Positions 23,101-36,674 of a stretch of DNA of 64,000 bases are shown here, piece by piece (positions within the stretch are counted from its first letter, which is position 1; every line of letters starts with the position of its first letter). The notes under the pieces were generated by a model. The model was not told the origin of the DNA. It saw only the letters and a list, made by a program, of their open reading frames with translations, and made no database searches. Source of the DNA: Perkinsus marinus ATCC 50983. Its lineage: Eukaryota > Perkinsozoa > Perkinsida > Perkinsidae. The position numbers and the translations under genes were made by a program. The stretch covers positions 346,220 to 410,219 of the forward strand of contig NW_003205565.1 of assembly GCF_000006405.1 (NCBI RefSeq). Direction: 5' to 3'.

Positions 23101-26100
23101 GATCTTGCATCTTGAGACGGACCCCACAGAGTCTCGATCAGCTTGGTGCATCAACGTCCATCGGTTCATCAGAGACCAGGAGAGTGAGCTCAACATAAGA
23201 CAACGCTGCCTCGATTTGGCTGCCGTGGGAGCTGATGGTGAGTTCCGGGGTATCGTGAGTCATCGGTGAACTTGGGTCAAATTTTGATGACGAATATAGA
23301 AAGTGTCACTATGGAGTCTCGGGACATCAGTATTGAAACGTGCCGTGACCATCACCAATCATTCAGAGTTCATATTGTTGATTCTTTGATTGGTTCTCCC
23401 CTCAGGTATTGCATCTCTTCGTCGAGCGCTCGAGAAGCTGACTAAGAGTGTATCTGCAGTAGAAAACACTCTGTGTGTCCGAGAGATCCCCGAGAGTCGG
23501 CCTGAGACGGTTGATGAATCTGTTTGGGAAACCAGCGGGCTCGCTGATATCAATAGGGAAGAAGCTAACTATAGAGTGAGTCATTCTGGTTATGAAGATG
23601 TTGTGCCTCATTGGTTGGGTGATAGGAGTTGCGGACTATCGTCCAAGGCTTCGTGCAATCAGTGGTGGTGCCTTTGATATCTGACGACAGCTGTCGGTGG
23701 CGCAAGGAGGGACTAGAGCTTGACGAGGCCATGGTGATGGTACAGAGCGCTGCGAGCGTGGCTGAGACCTTAACGTGAGAAAATTACGTGGTCAATGATT
23801 GTTGGTCATTTTTACATGCAGGACTTCTTTCCCGGCTCATTCTGATATTACCCGTCCGCTGGCGTTAGACTGCCTGGCGATGGCTTCGGGTGTCGCCGCT
23901 ATCGCCTTGAGGAGGGACAAGGGGAAGGAAGCTTTGCATGTCAGGGATACTCTGGGAAGGTGAGTCGAGTAAACGCCATCCTCCTTGAGATATAATCGTG
24001 ACAGTAGCTCGGAAAAAAGCTCAGGCGAGTTGTACATCATTCTCGTTCAGTTTGCAGTTTGGTTGTTCATGACGCGTTTTTGTCAGGGTCCATCTCCCTC
24101 TACGGACGAGTTCTCTCGCCGCTGAGGAGTCTGATGATGCTGCCTATGATCCCACTATCGCTTCGCTGGCACTCCGTTCCTTCGGCGTTGCCCGTTGTCA
24201 AACAGGTCGAGTTGACGACGGCCGATGCACCGCTGTGGAGCACGTGGATGCCCTGGTTTCGGAGTTCGAGCGCTTAGAAGAGGAAGAGGCACTTAGCAAA
24301 GATGAAGGCATGATAAGACAGAATGAGGTGACCTTCATTGAGCGGATGAGAGAGCTGACGAACGAAGATGACAATGATCTGGAGAAGTTGCAGCAAGAAT
24401 ACAACGTGAAGCTGTTCGAGGATGCTTCGCATAGCAGAGTTATACGCCAACTAGAGAGTGACGATGTTCTCGCTGATATCGGGGCTCCTGGAGAGTCTGC
24501 CGAAATGGTTGATGAGGATGACGATATTGCCTCCTCCCGCGCTAAGCTGGGCACTAGTGCTGATGCCCTTCGTGCATTGGACAACCTGTCGGGTCTGCTG
24601 GTACACGCTGTTACGGACGAGGATGGCGCGGCTGACGGTGAAGGTCTTATGGACGAGCTCCTCGGGGAGGCCTGGGGAGATGTATTGAAGAGCATCAAGG
24701 ACGATGAGCTGGTGACAGGCAGGGCATGTGCTCCAGCTGATACCATCGTTGGTCCGTGGGTTAATGAGGATGGTCTACCTCTGGTGCTGGGTAGACTGAG
24801 GCGTCTGACTAGAGACCTTGATAGGAAGGTCGCGGGAGAGGAGCTGATGCCGTCTGTTGAGAAGGAGGAGAAGGAAGTAGAGGAAGCCGATGAGGGTGTA
24901 GAGAAGGATGAGAGCGAGATGACTCTGGACGAGCTGGAGGCACTAGAGAGAAGACGCTTGAAGAGGGAGAGCGAACTCAAGGTGAGCTTTTTGCCGCAGC
25001 TTATACTGCTATGTCCTTCCTGGATTCATTTTCACTTGTCTTCTTGGGGTTCTTGACCGGCCCTATCTGCTGTGCATAATCATCTTCGCCAGGTTCGTCT
25101 CCGAGATGTTATCAACCGTAAAGGAGCTCGAGCGACGGAGAAGCTGTCCTTCTATTTGGAGTCCGCTGATGGTCGGGCGCTTGACCTCCTCAATTGCCAC
25201 TTCGTTCATCCTCTCACTCTGCTCCTCAACCATCTGGAGTCCATAAATCGGGCCATCCCAGAGGGCCATCCCGCTGTGGACGCCTGTCTGCGTGCGGTGA
25301 AGAAATTCCTAGAGTCATGCACTCTGGGTTCGACGAGTCCCATGTCCGCGTTACTCATGCTCGAGGAGTGTCTGGATCGTTATGATGCTTTGGTCCGAGC
25401 TGTTCCTTCTCATCTCCTGAAGGCGGGAGCGAGCGCTGTGATCAGTGTGAGGCGCTCCGTGGCGACCTTCAGAGCAATGCAGGTAGGCGGGCACAACTGG
25501 GCCGACTGATGATCGCAACAGTCTGAATTCTGGGTTCTCATTCTCTTACCGTGATGTCGCATTTCGGATGAGGCTTCAGACAGTGATGGCTTTATTCACA
25601 TGTTTGACCACATCATCTCAGATTGCTTCGTGGCGTGATCTCCGAGCTTCCCGGGAGGCGTATTGGCGCTCTAAGGCTCGCGGACGCTGGTTCGCCCGAC
25701 TATGGTCAGCAGCGAAGAGCACTAAGATCGACGGTTCTGATGACAGGCTGAAGGCGGAGCTGTTCGACACGGGCATGAGGTGATTCACCGCCACATGGTC
25801 TCGCAAGAGCTGTATTATTCTCCCAGATTCCTCCGCACCTCTCCCTTGGTACAGTTCTCGGAGCGTGTTGTGATCATCAAGACTGTTGGCGATTTGCTTC
25901 ACGTTCCCGTGCTACAGCATCTTCATGGTATGGCTATGGTATGGTTGCCGTACGTGGACAAGCAGATGGAGATACACCGAAAGGTGAGAAATGAGACTAC
26001 CCAAATGGTGTATGGGGACAGTAGTGGCTATTCGTTGCGAATGTGACGGTTGAAAAGAGGTTTCTATAGTAGTTCGGATTGGAATCGAGCCCTGTCGATG

Positions 26101-29100
26101 CAATCTCTGCTGTGTATTTTCTATAGGCACTGGAAAAGGAAGTGAAGGAGCTCATTCAGTGCGCCCGTTGGGATCTAGGACCCTCGGCTAACCACGCTGC
26201 TTTCCGTGATATGACGAAACGGTCGCATGAGCAGCTAGCGAAGGCCGCGAGAGTGTAAGCCTTTACTTTGCCGAAATTGTGTCATTTCGGCGTCTGTCGT
26301 CAGGTTTGACTCTGCGGTATTGGCTCCAACCGATCCTGTACTGGCGTCCATCACATTGACGCCACCATTGAAGCTCAGCTCTGGAATGAAGTGTGCGGAG
26401 TTATGCGAAGCGCTCGCCGACACTAAGGCCTTCTTGACGGCTCAACCTGCCCATCCGGTACAGGCTAAGAAGAGGCAGATGATGCAGCTTAAGGACTTCA
26501 TCAACGAAGAGGTGATCAGGAAACGAAGATGAGCATTCGCAGTGAGAAATATGTTCAGATGCCTTTGCCTCCGGGGAGTTCGGCCAATATCGACCTCTCT
26601 AGAGAAGTGATGGCAGTAGAGCCTGCCCTCAGGGAAGTGGGAGGTGACTCCAAGAGAAGCCGAACCTTCAATGTAGGCGGCTTGGGAACGTGTAGATTCA
26701 CAGTATTTTTCCCTGGACTCAGATCTGCCTCCATGAGTGGCTGAAGTTATCGTCACTGCATAAGGCGCCGCCGAATCTGGACTTAACCATGGATCAGTTG
26801 AAATGGTGGATGCAACGTAATGGGGGATGCTGCGTCTGTTACGGTACGGAGTTGAGTTGTTTAGATGTTGTCCAAGAATTCCATCATCTACTCGATGCGG
26901 TCGCTCGTCGTGCTTATCTACAATCTGTTGAGGAGGCGAATGCTGTGCTGATGAACGTGGACTCCATAGTGACCAAGGGCACTGATTGCGTTGTAGCCTT
27001 GGTGCAGCTGTTGGACTCGGCAGTCCATGAATCTGCGGTAAGGAGGGCATACTCCTACTGAGGAATTGATTGATTTTCTGCTCCATCAGGCACAGGTCTC
27101 GGCGATAGCTTCAGAACCCTTACCGCCCATTCCCGCTGTAGTGGGAACATGTCTCGATTCTCACGGACCTGAGATCGGCCGAATTGCATCTCTTTTGCAT
27201 GAAAATTCCACAGAGGACCAGCACAATCTGCTGGTTAGACAGGCGTGGGTTGAGACCTTGCGAGAATCTTCGAGGTGAGTGCTACCAGCGGCTTCCTCCT
27301 CAATAATCTCTGGCTACTTGCGGCTGTGTTCAGAGCGATGGCCGAGTATCTGAGCTCGTCGGGATGTGTATCTCTGATGCCGAGGCTCCGAGAAGTTGCG
27401 TCTGAGCTCTCCTCGGCAGCCGAGGACCTCACGGTGGAGCTAGCCCCGGTGGAGGCGGCTGCGGAATCCGTGGACCTAGCTGACAAGCTAGTCAAGATTG
27501 TCAATGGAGAGATGCCGTGTGATGATACTGATGCTGCAGCAGCGTTGAGGAATCTCAAGGAGGGCAAGATGTACGAGCGGGCTAACGTGATTCGCTTCTA
27601 TATAATCGTTAACGATGTTCAGTCCCGCTGACGTTTCGACCAATCTTCTTGCGACTTCGGTGGCATCCATCGAGGAGAGTTTGGATTCGTCGTTACTGGC
27701 GCTCCATGCTATGCTGAAGTTTGTGACTCATCTGCATCAAGAGGGTCTCAGCTTAGCCGAAGGGGAGGATAGTGAAGGTGGAGAGGGACGAGAAGGTAGT
27801 GTCTCCTGTGGTTCCTCCAACGCTTTCATTTTGAGAACATCGGATTCACGCCTGCGCTCTATTCCTAGGGAGTTTTCGGCCATCAGGAGAGCCATTCACG
27901 TGCGGCTGGTTTGTCGTCAGGCACTACCGACTGGCAACAAGGTACGGGTCTTGGTGAAGGCTCGGGGGCTCGAGATGTGAGTGATGAGATTGAGGATAAA
28001 AACACGTTCGACACTGTGCAAGAAGAGAAGAAGGAAGAACAGCCGCAACAGGAACAGCAGGTGGGCTTACTGGAGATCTTTCACTATTTGATCGGTGCTT
28101 TGTAGGAAACGGAAGAGGATAAGAGCAAGGGAGTCGAGGTTGGCGATATCATGGACGTTGATGGCCCGGAGGAGAACGTGCAACGTAGTCGTTGGGTTGT
28201 CCGGACTTTGCTGATTTCTGTGCATCGGTCTCGGCGTTATATGTCGGGAAATAGTGATGCTACTGTTTTGTTTTTTTGGTGGCTTCCATAATCGGTAGAC
28301 GATTGAGAGCTTACCGGTTTCTCGATTGTTCGGGTCAGGGTGTTCTGAGGATTCAGAATTGTCATCTCGGTTGATGTTAGGGGAACCTAACGAGGAAGAT
28401 GAGAATGAGGATAAAGAGGATAATATGGATAGAGAGATGGGAGAAGTTGATCTCAAGGAGGGTGGCGAGATAGAGGAGAAGCAGAAGGGAACTGAAGAAC
28501 AGGATAAGGACGAGGAGGTAGTAGTCTGGCAAGCCCATGCTGATGAATCTGAACGATGTTGTGCTTTTAGGCATCGGAATCGGAGGACGAGGATGGTGGA
28601 GAGAATAAACAGGATGAAAATATTGAGACTAAGGGCGGCGAAAAGCAGTCTGAAACGGATATTGTTGCGGCTGAGGACCAAGGAGGAGAAGCGGATGAGA
28701 GAAATGGTAGAACTAGAGTCGCTTCGCTCCGCTAGAGTAGTGATGTGTGATCATCAATTCAGATGGCGAGAATGAGAAGAATTCTGAGGAAGGCGAAGAC
28801 AGTAAAGAGCAAAGTGAGGAGGGAGATGGGAAGGATGAGGATGGCGAAGGTAGTATCGAGATTTATACGTGAGGACGGAAATATGACAAGTTTTGTGTCT
28901 CTGGGAGTCTACGCTGATGATCTCGACTGAGTATTCTCCGGTTTGTCAGGCAGTATCAATGAGGAGAGCGGCGATGAGGATGATGATGCCTTTGAGGCTT
29001 CGTTGGCCAAGGCCAAGGAAGATCAAGGTGAGCAGCTCGTCAGGTGTATATGAGGGATGTGGTGAGAATTCAGATGCGGGTGAGGAAGGCGATGAAAGTG

Positions 29101-31508
29101 GAGAGAACGCCCAGCAGGATGGCGAAGCGGATGAGGATGATATGGACCTCGATGATGATATGGTACGGGAGCTGAGAGGAACTTGTCTTGCATGAGGCTT
29201 TCGGTAGGCCCTCGATGGCGAGGTTGGTGGTGACTCTGATGATGCTGTCACCGATGATGAGGAAGATGCGGACCTGGACGATGAGGATGCCAAGTCAGTG
29301 CATGATGAGGATAAGCAGAAGGAAGGCGAGGAAGAAGTAAGGCGAGTCGCCCTCGACGTTTCTATAGAGCATTGGGCGTAGGATGAGACCTCACCGGAAG
29401 ATGAGACTGACGAGTTGAACTCAGCAGAAGCCGCTGAGGACCAGGACACTCTGATGGAGAACGCTGCCGAGGCTGCACCACAGCCACAAAGGAATGCTAC
29501 CAACCCTGAAGATGAGGAAGGTAGGGGGAGAAGGGCGTCGGTTATGGCGATAGACTTGGGTGGTGTAGGAGGCCAGGGTGAGGAGCTGACTGGAGGCAGA
29601 GATAATGATGCTCATAACGAGGAGGAATCTACTAGAGATCAGCCCCAGGGAGCAGAGGTAAGTGGTGAGGAGATGAGGGAAGAGTGTATTGCTTGGTTGC
29701 TAGGATGCGGGTAGAGATGAGGAAGGTGCGGCGATTCGGGAGAGTGGACCTCAGGGGCAATCCAGCAGGGAGCCGAAGAACAAGGTGATTCCGTGGGAAC
29801 TTGATGAGGCTTATTATCGTGAAACACGTTATGGGGTGTGGCATTGTGTTTCGACTGGTAATGTAGATTGCCAGTAGTGGAATGAAAATTTGATTCGCAT
29901 TTGTGTTTTCATGTCCGTTTTTTTGTAATATGAAAATTACGGTAGATGAAAATAACTGTCCTGCCAGGCACCACCGGCACCACCGAATCCGTTGAAGGAC
30001 TCGGTCGAGGAGGTAGAGAAGTGGCTCAAGCGGATTCAACTGATGGACGAGGATGCATCTAAAGAGGGAAGTGAGGAGGAGGAGGCCGGAGGAGAGCAGG
30101 AAGAGAACAACGAGGAACAGGGTCTCAACAAGGATGCAGTAGGAACTCGATGGTGTGAGTGCAATGGAGAGTTGCTCGACTCAGACTCAGGACGAGTCGT
30201 CCAAGCTGGAGGGCGTGGCGCAGGCAACAGGCGATAGTGCTGAGCATGCTGGAGAGCTCGAGCAGGAGGAGGATGACGAGGCAGCCTCAGAGGTTGATGA
30301 AATGGATGTTGATGAGGAGGATAAGATGGAAGAAAACAGGGACGGACTCGGTGGGTATTTGGTTCTAGGAGAGAGCATTCGATTGTGCGGCTTCAGGCCC
30401 TGCACCGCCCAAGTCGGCTGAGGACAAAACGTTCAAAAACGAACAGAAAGCACGCGATAAAGCAGATGATGAGGAAGAGCCTGATGCCTCTGGTCAAGAA
30501 CCGGGTGCAGCTGATACGAAACACAAGGGCCCCCTGCGCTCCGAGGTTTCCAGGAATCCGGAAGCTCTCGCTGTACCTGTTGATGAAGACGGAGACGTGG
30601 AGATGAATGGTCTGAGTGAGGACATTATCTATAACGCTGGTGGAGAGGGCGATGCCAGCAATGACCGTCTGCAGCACATCGACCGTCTGTCGTCGAGCGT
30701 CTGTAGTGAGCTCACTGAGCGATTGCGTATGGTCCTCGAGCCCACTAAGCGTGGTGGAATGCAAGGCGACTACAAGACAGGGAAAAGGCTCAACATGCGG
30801 AAGGTCCTCGCGTGGGTAGCGAGCGACTATAGAAAAGATAGAATATGGCTCCGGAGGAACAAGCCGAGCAAGAGAGAGCACAACGTCATTGTGTGTTTGG
30901 ATAATACCAAGTCAATGCGATCCAACCAATCTGGCGAACTATCCTTGTGCGCGGTTCATGCTATCACCCAGGCTATGTCTCGTCTCGAGATCGGCACTGT
31001 CGGAGTTAGTTCCTTCGGCAGCTCTGTTCGCTCGCTGAGGACACTGGTCTCACCTTCTCCTTTGAACCTACCCGAGCTGTTGCATCATTTCAATTTCGAC
31101 GAGGAAAGTGCTGGATCAATGTCGCGCTCTTTGCCTGCTGTTCTGGACGACTGTGACGAGCAATTCACCCAAGTTGCGGGCGGTGATTATAAGCAAGCAT
31201 GTCTGGCCGTTGTTGTGACGGATGGACGATTCAATAAAGAGGCGGTGCGACACTCTGTTCAGAACATGCTCAGCAAGAACCGTTTGCCAGTGCTCATTAT
31301 TGTCGATGAGGCTGCCGAGTCTGGTCGCTCTATTTATAATTTGAAGGAGGTGGTTCGAGACCCTACGGGCCGCAGTAGAATGGCTCCTTTCCTGTCCAAT
31401 AAAGACTTCCCATTCCCCTTCTATGCAGTGATACAAGATGTCTCTCAACTGCCTAATGTCCTCAGTGATGTTATCAAGCAATGGATTGAGGCAACTGCGA
31501 TGAGGTGA
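14130..31508 (+). CDS. MDN1: Midasin (dynein-related AAA ATPase of 60S ribosome assembly)
   Basis: A 17-kb gene with dozens of short introns. Midasin is one chain with six AAA modules, a long helical linker, an acidic D/E-rich region and a MIDAS (VWA) domain. It pulls assembly factors such as Rsa4 and Ytm1 off pre-60S particles. All parts are visible. AAA1: P-loop GPSGCGKTT at 14947-14973, with Walker B VVIEDIDK. AAA2: GDTGCGKTT at 16569-16595, with WLVLDEIN at 17190-17213. AAA3: GPTGAGKTS at 18233-18259, with WVVLDELN. AAA4: its P-loop is lost in the N gap; WVLLDEAS near 19197. AAA5: GPPGTGKSS at 20017-20043, with WVLLDELN. AAA6: degenerate GDGGSGRRR at 21044-21070, with WVLFNSVE. Linker exons run from about 21500 to 28000. 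The acidic region spans about 28330-30600. The MIDAS motif DNTKSM is at 30900-30917, with VTDGR downstream. TGA is at 31506-31508. The start at 14130 is the best in-frame ATG (MERSFITSL); an upstream ATG at 14058 is also in frame. Confidence 0.96.
16951..17037 (-). repeat. Dispersed repeat inside a midasin intron
   Basis: Within the intron at 16933-17129, between the AAA2 P-loop exon and the exon with WLVLDEIN. In reverse complement it matches the foldback element at 1878-1955 over about 75 bases, sharing AAGTGAAATG and GAAACTCCAATAA. Confidence 0.5.
18929..19028. other. Assembly gap (100 N) inside midasin
   Basis: A run of exactly 100 N, the usual placeholder for a gap of unknown size. It falls between AAA3 and the Walker B of AAA4 and removes the AAA4 P-loop. 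Confidence 0.98.
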
Positions 31509-32177
31509 TGTCATTCAATGGCAACTAACGTCTTTACCAACGTACGTTACTACTGTTACTCTTTATATATGTTTCATTGATTGTTGAGAAGGACTGCGTT
31601 AGAACTGTTGCTTCATTGATGAGGGGAAATTGCTTTTCAGCAGTGAAAGGTAGCGGCGTCGGCTCTCGGAAAACTCATTCACGGTTCCACACGATAGGAG
31701 AAGTAATTCCGCAAAGGGAGGAAATCTAAGAACCCAACGCGATGGTAGTCGGAGTTTTCCCTGAAGTTATATGATGTTACACGACACACAGCATTAGCTA
31801 AACTGCGCCCACGCTCGCTCGAGGAGGAATTGTGGAACATAATTGTGCATCCCAATGCGTGTACTTGTTCAACACGTTCCATGTGCAAAATGCGTGCCGA
31901 AACAACAGTGTTACAATTAGGGTATTAGCGCTGGCAAACTTACAAACTCAATCCCAGCGATTTGACAGAAATGAAACATAGCGACCAACATAGATGATTA
32001 CTATCTGGAGGAGAAGGATATCTCCTATTCTGATAACTGTAAGCGTTCGCACCCAATAACAATAGTGAGATTGACTATGATGGGACATGACTTGCTAATT
32101 ACCCTCTAATACATGACAACACCGACGTGCACTGACTGATAATCACATCAAACATCGTAGTATTAATTTCTGTTACT
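31509..32177. other. Intergenic region between convergent genes
   Basis: The 3' ends of midasin (plus) and the kinase gene (minus) face each other here. The sequence is relatively AT-rich, with no coding signal or RNA gene that I can recognise. Confidence 0.5.
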
Positions 32178-35100
32178 TCAAAATCCGCTTCGCTCCGCCC
32201 ACTGTCTCAGCCTGGCATATCCTTCGGAGCCTTCAACGAGTTCTTGACAAAGATCTTTGTTCACGGATGACCCACTGGAGACCTTATGGTATTGACTAGA
32301 TGTCCTCTCCTCCTCAACAATGGTCATCATGCGCCTGTGAGAAGCTTGAAGGGCGACACGCAGATTCTCCAGCGAAATCTGCTTGACAGCTTGACACATG
32401 AACAGAGCATGAGCGTGAATCCCACCGATTCGGCACTGTCTACGGTAAATCTCGCCAACTCAGCTGTTGCGGGAATCGCGTTCAAGTCAGAGGTTGGCCT
32501 GCCCACTGAGTACTCCCACTCAACAGTACCGGGGGACCAGTCAGATGCATCGCATTGAGGGTGATCGGACTTTGACGGAGGTGGCAGACCAAAGTCTCTG
32601 ATGTGATGACTCCAACCTGCTGAGCTCGTAGTCGTACCTAATAAACACCCGGCGTAACTCGAGCATGAGGGAGAGAATACAGCAAGATTGAATGGGGTTA
32701 GACGATTCAAAAAGACAAATGTCTAAGACATCTTCTCAGCCCCGCAACTTCCCAGACCGCGAGGGCTCGATACTGTCCTGGAAAAATGCGTGAAACCCCC
32801 TCACTCTCCTGTCCATCTTCGATATTGGCAGAGCCGGCGTTCCGATTGAGCTTATCAACCGTCGGATTAGCATCAAAAGCGATGCAGCGCTGAGCCGGTC
32901 TACTGGTGACGAGCATGCTGGGATTATTCAGGACAAGCACAGCGAGAAAAGGCTAACATACTCCAGAGAGCCCGACGACCCTCATACAGGAACAAAAAAC
33001 CTTCCTTCGATGGAGACCTTCCAACTCACGTCACATACAAAGAGTCATGGGTAATGATGGTCGCTTGTCATCGATGCTACTTTTCTCGGATGCCAAACTT
33101 TCGCGTCTTCGCTTGAATTCTTCGAACATTTCCTGACGAGACTCAACCTCAACAGAATGCAGGCTCATCTACAAGTTGTTCAGCCGATGATTCCAACGGT
33201 ACAATGTCCCGAACAGATAAAAAATCATCACTGGTGTGAGATACGCAAATCCGACCCGAAGCTTGGCCTTGTCCCCTTCTTCTAAGTCCGCTTCGGAGCT
33301 TCGACGTCTGATGCGTCTGTCAGTCCTGCCAGGAACTACAACAAAACATCGTCAAAGCCTCCCGGACGTACCGTTGTCCTCTACCTCCGCTAGGTATGAG
33401 GTCGGACAATCTCTGTCCGCCCTGCATCTCCCGACTGCTAGACCTCATCGAGAACTTGCTAAACCTGATGCAGCAGATTTGCATCACCGCCATGAAGTTA
33501 ACTGAATTATGTCATTCACATGATCGAGGCAATACACGTGATCTGTGAGCAACATCGAAACGATCGCTCCTACATATCCTTCGTGAAACAGTCGCCGTTT
33601 TGGATGAACTACACCCAAACTACAAACCTTTTTTTCTGATTTATTTTCCTCACCTATCCATCGTTGCCCTATGATCGATGGATCGGCATGAAACACATCA
33701 AAACTGACCACAGTTACGAACAGAATGAGAATGCCTCACCACCATGTCCTGCTCGGTGCTGTCATCACTTTATTGTCCCGCCGAACGAACTGAGTCCAAC
33801 AGCAAGCACGGCATTGCCTTCCATGAGGACTACCTCGGGTCGACCAGAGATCTCTTCCACAGCGGTAGGGTTGAGTCTCTGACACCGGCTCAAACCCTAC
33901 AATAGCAAGAACCCTGTGTTCTGGTAACATCGTCAAAACGTCCTCAGGCTTAATGACACTTCTGAATAAGTCATATAATCTAACCTCTCTATAGTCCTCG
34001 TCCATCATCCTCAAAAAGGAATTGCGCTTTTCCTCGATCGCAGGTGCAACCTTCATGCGTGATGCAGTCACTCGGCGATGAGCGGACCTAGATGCGGTAT
34101 AAGCTCCTGCTCGACCAACTGCCAACTCCGATCAACCCCAGACCGCCTTGCCTCAAAACTTCGACTGGAACGGTCACCGACTCCACATTGGCATCAGCAG
34201 GCTCGACTAACCAAGAATCTTCCAACGCTTCCTGAGCCGCCGGCACTCATTTCCCTAATCAGAAGCTAGCATTGATTACCTCTGCTGTGAGTCGATCAAC
34301 TTCAGTTCGACAGAGAAGACCCTTGAGGAACTTGAGGCATTCCGGAGAGAGTTTGTACTGTTGATCGAAAAGAAAGAAGTCCGAAACGCCGCGTTTCAAA
34401 CGCGGGTGTTCAGATTCATTTGATCGTATTGACAGATGAACCCTCGCAGGCTCCACAGGAGAACTCCACTCCAGCAGAAGGTGAGGGAGCATTACAGCGA
34501 GCTCAGCCAGGATGGGTAATTTTTGAAACCCCAAGGAGGACATTTGAGGGAGAAAAATCACCTTTTCTTTTCGATGCGTCCATTGGATACGGTTCCTCAA
34601 GATTTGCATCATAATTTCCCTCGAAGACGGCCCGTCGTAGGGATAGTAGCCATACCTGAACACGTCGGATGCATCACGACGATGTCTTCAAATGAGAGAG
34701 CGATGAAGCAACCCGGAGGGGTTCATCAGTCACGAGTGAATCATCTGGAATGGATAAAAGCGAATGTTAAATTTCAATTTCGCAAACGCACGCAACTGAG
34801 TCGTACAGTAGAAGGTACATGAGTACTCCCAGACTCCACAAATCAACGGGAAAGCTGTAGTTCTGACCGAGAAGCTCCGGCGCAAGATAGTGCGCTGAAC
34901 CGCAAAGCTCACTGAGACGCCCGGCTGAGAAAAGTATCAATAACGGAATGAAAAATGCAAGGCTAGGCTAGTCCTGAAATTTTAGGAAAAAATACACGCT
35001 GTCTGAGTGAGAATTCTCTATTCATTGTATAGCCGTGAAAGTCCATCGGAGATCCTCCGCTACGCCGTGAACCGCCATTTTCTCTGCAAAGGCAGGAAGG

Positions 35101-36250
35101 AGGTTGCTGGGATTTTTTCAGCAACCTCCTCGTTAGAGGCATTATGAAGTCTGGAGAAACAACATTTAGTTGCGAGTAGACTCCTGAGATCTTTACTCTT
35201 CCACGAAGCGACTTACTGCTATGAACGCTGGTGGCCAGGCCGAAATCGATCAACTTCACTATGCACGTCTTAACATCACCGCTTCCATCGAGTAAGAGGT
35301 TCTCAGCCTTGATGTCTCGGTGACAAATACCAGCCGAATGCAATGCGGCAATGGCCAACACGACCTGACTGAGAGCAACACCATGCAGTGATAATCAAGG
35401 CTTGATATTGTACCGGCACACACGGGCTGCGTCCTCTTCACAGAAGCGCCTCATCTCAATCACTTTTTTGAGGAGTTCGCCTCCGGTGCAAAGTTCCATG
35501 ACTATGTATCTGCAGACATCTCACGATGTGGCATCTCGCTCACTACGGAGAATCACAGGAAATGATGGTCTATGAAGTATTCGTAGAATTGGATGATGTG
35601 CTCGCTATGAACTTTTAGGAGCAACTTGATCTCCTGACAGAACCTGAATAGAAAGCAACACTGTCACAATCACAGGGGCTTGCGTGCATCACGAGCGGAG
35701 TACATGGGCACACTATCTGGTTGGCTTTGATCTAATAGTTTCACCGCTCTCCGCTCGCCATTTTCTAGGAGGGTACAAACCCGGACTTGGCCGAAACTTC
35801 CAGAACCCAGCACCTGGCATGTGCAGAGGAATAACACAACTGAGTGGTGCGTTTTCGTTCAAGATGAGGAGCACAGACTGCTGTGATCTGTTGACAAAGG
35901 CAAATTCATAAACAAAATAGATAGACAATGCTTAAATAGCCGTCCAGCTCTGCGGAAGTATGCCTCGCACGATTGCATCGCGGAGTGCATCGTAGGGCTA
36001 GAGAGCAAATTTCTCATACGACGTTTCCAGTGAGAATTCTCGTCCAGATGATGGACACTGGAGTGCTCGTCCATTCCTCACCTGTCCTATGCTGTAGTGC
36101 TCTCGAATGTCCTCGTAGATCTTGTCTCCATCGGGGTTGAAGAAGAACCCAGACGAAGAATCTACCTGAAGTACAGCAGCCTCAAAAAAATAGCCTAAAT
36201 GAACATATCGGGAAACCTGGACTTACTGGCTGTGAGTTTTGGCAGCCCAT
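32178..36250 (-). CDS. CDPK-like (CAMK group) protein kinase with MGC N-terminus
   Basis: Read on the minus strand, exons with matching phases are 36250-36227, 36165-36082, 35813-35674, 35643-35557, 35509-35414 and 35368 to about 35220, followed by exons encoding [36 protein letters not shown] and [15 protein letters not shown]. The protein starts MGCQNSQP, the classic N-myristoylation plus palmitoylation signal, so it is probably membrane-tethered. Kinase hallmarks are intact: GSGSFGQV loop, RRAVKLL lysine, QEIK glutamate, [13 protein letters not shown] and APE. After the kinase comes EALEDSW and a long, weakly conserved tail. [10 protein letters not shown] and NFMAVMQ look like remains of EF-hands. 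Further exons ([13 protein letters not shown], then [10 protein letters not shown] and onward) run to a stop at 32178. This suggests a CDPK with poor calcium sites and a C-terminal extension. The tail exons are uncertain and might belong to a separate gene. Confidence 0.8.
35098..35130. repeat. Perfect 12-bp hairpin in a kinase intron
   Basis: AGGAGGTTGCTG at 35098-35109 is the exact reverse complement of CAGCAACCTCCT at 35119-35130, with a 9-base T-rich loop. It lies in the intron between the DFG and APE exons of the kinase. Confidence 0.7.
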
Positions 36251-36674
36251 CGTGGCATTACAACTGCATTGTAGGGTGAGTTGGCGTGCAAAACCCGCGC
36301 TGTGAACAGCGGAGCGAAGCGATTCATATTGTCACTTTTTGACTTTTCGATTTTCTGGCATTACCTTTTTTGTTAAATTGCATCATGGCGGATGGAAGTC
36401 GACGGTAATACAGGGAGAGGTCCTTATGGCGTTGGAAATCATCGTAGAAGTCTCCAGAACACTGGGGAGGCTCCGATTTTGGCACATCTCGTTTTGCGAT
36501 CATCGGCGCACCCATGAACGGATTTCGGGGGATCGTACAGTATCATGAACTCGATTACATCGTATATGGTTGCTTCTGCGAAAAAGTCTGTCAGCGTGTG
36601 GAGGTGGTGCTTTCCTCAGGAATCGATTCTCTCGGCTGTCGTCGAGCTTCGACATCACGGATCATTCTCCTAAG

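Noticed and set aside
24198-24980. A 260-residue serine-rich open frame on the minus strand
   Set aside because: It is the mirror of a glutamate-rich midasin exon: GAG and GAT codons read as Ser and Leu codons in reverse. The plus-strand frame is continuous with midasin exons.
28067-29503. Long minus-strand Ser-rich frames (28067-28681 and 28946-29503)
   Set aside because: These are antisense shadows of the acidic D/E-rich region of midasin and have low-complexity composition.
36324-36515. A minus-strand frame starting MGAPMIAKRD, considered as the kinase start
   Set aside because: The exon at 36250-36227 starting MGCQNSQP joins in phase to the kinase exons and gives a classic acylation signal, so the extra upstream exon is not needed.
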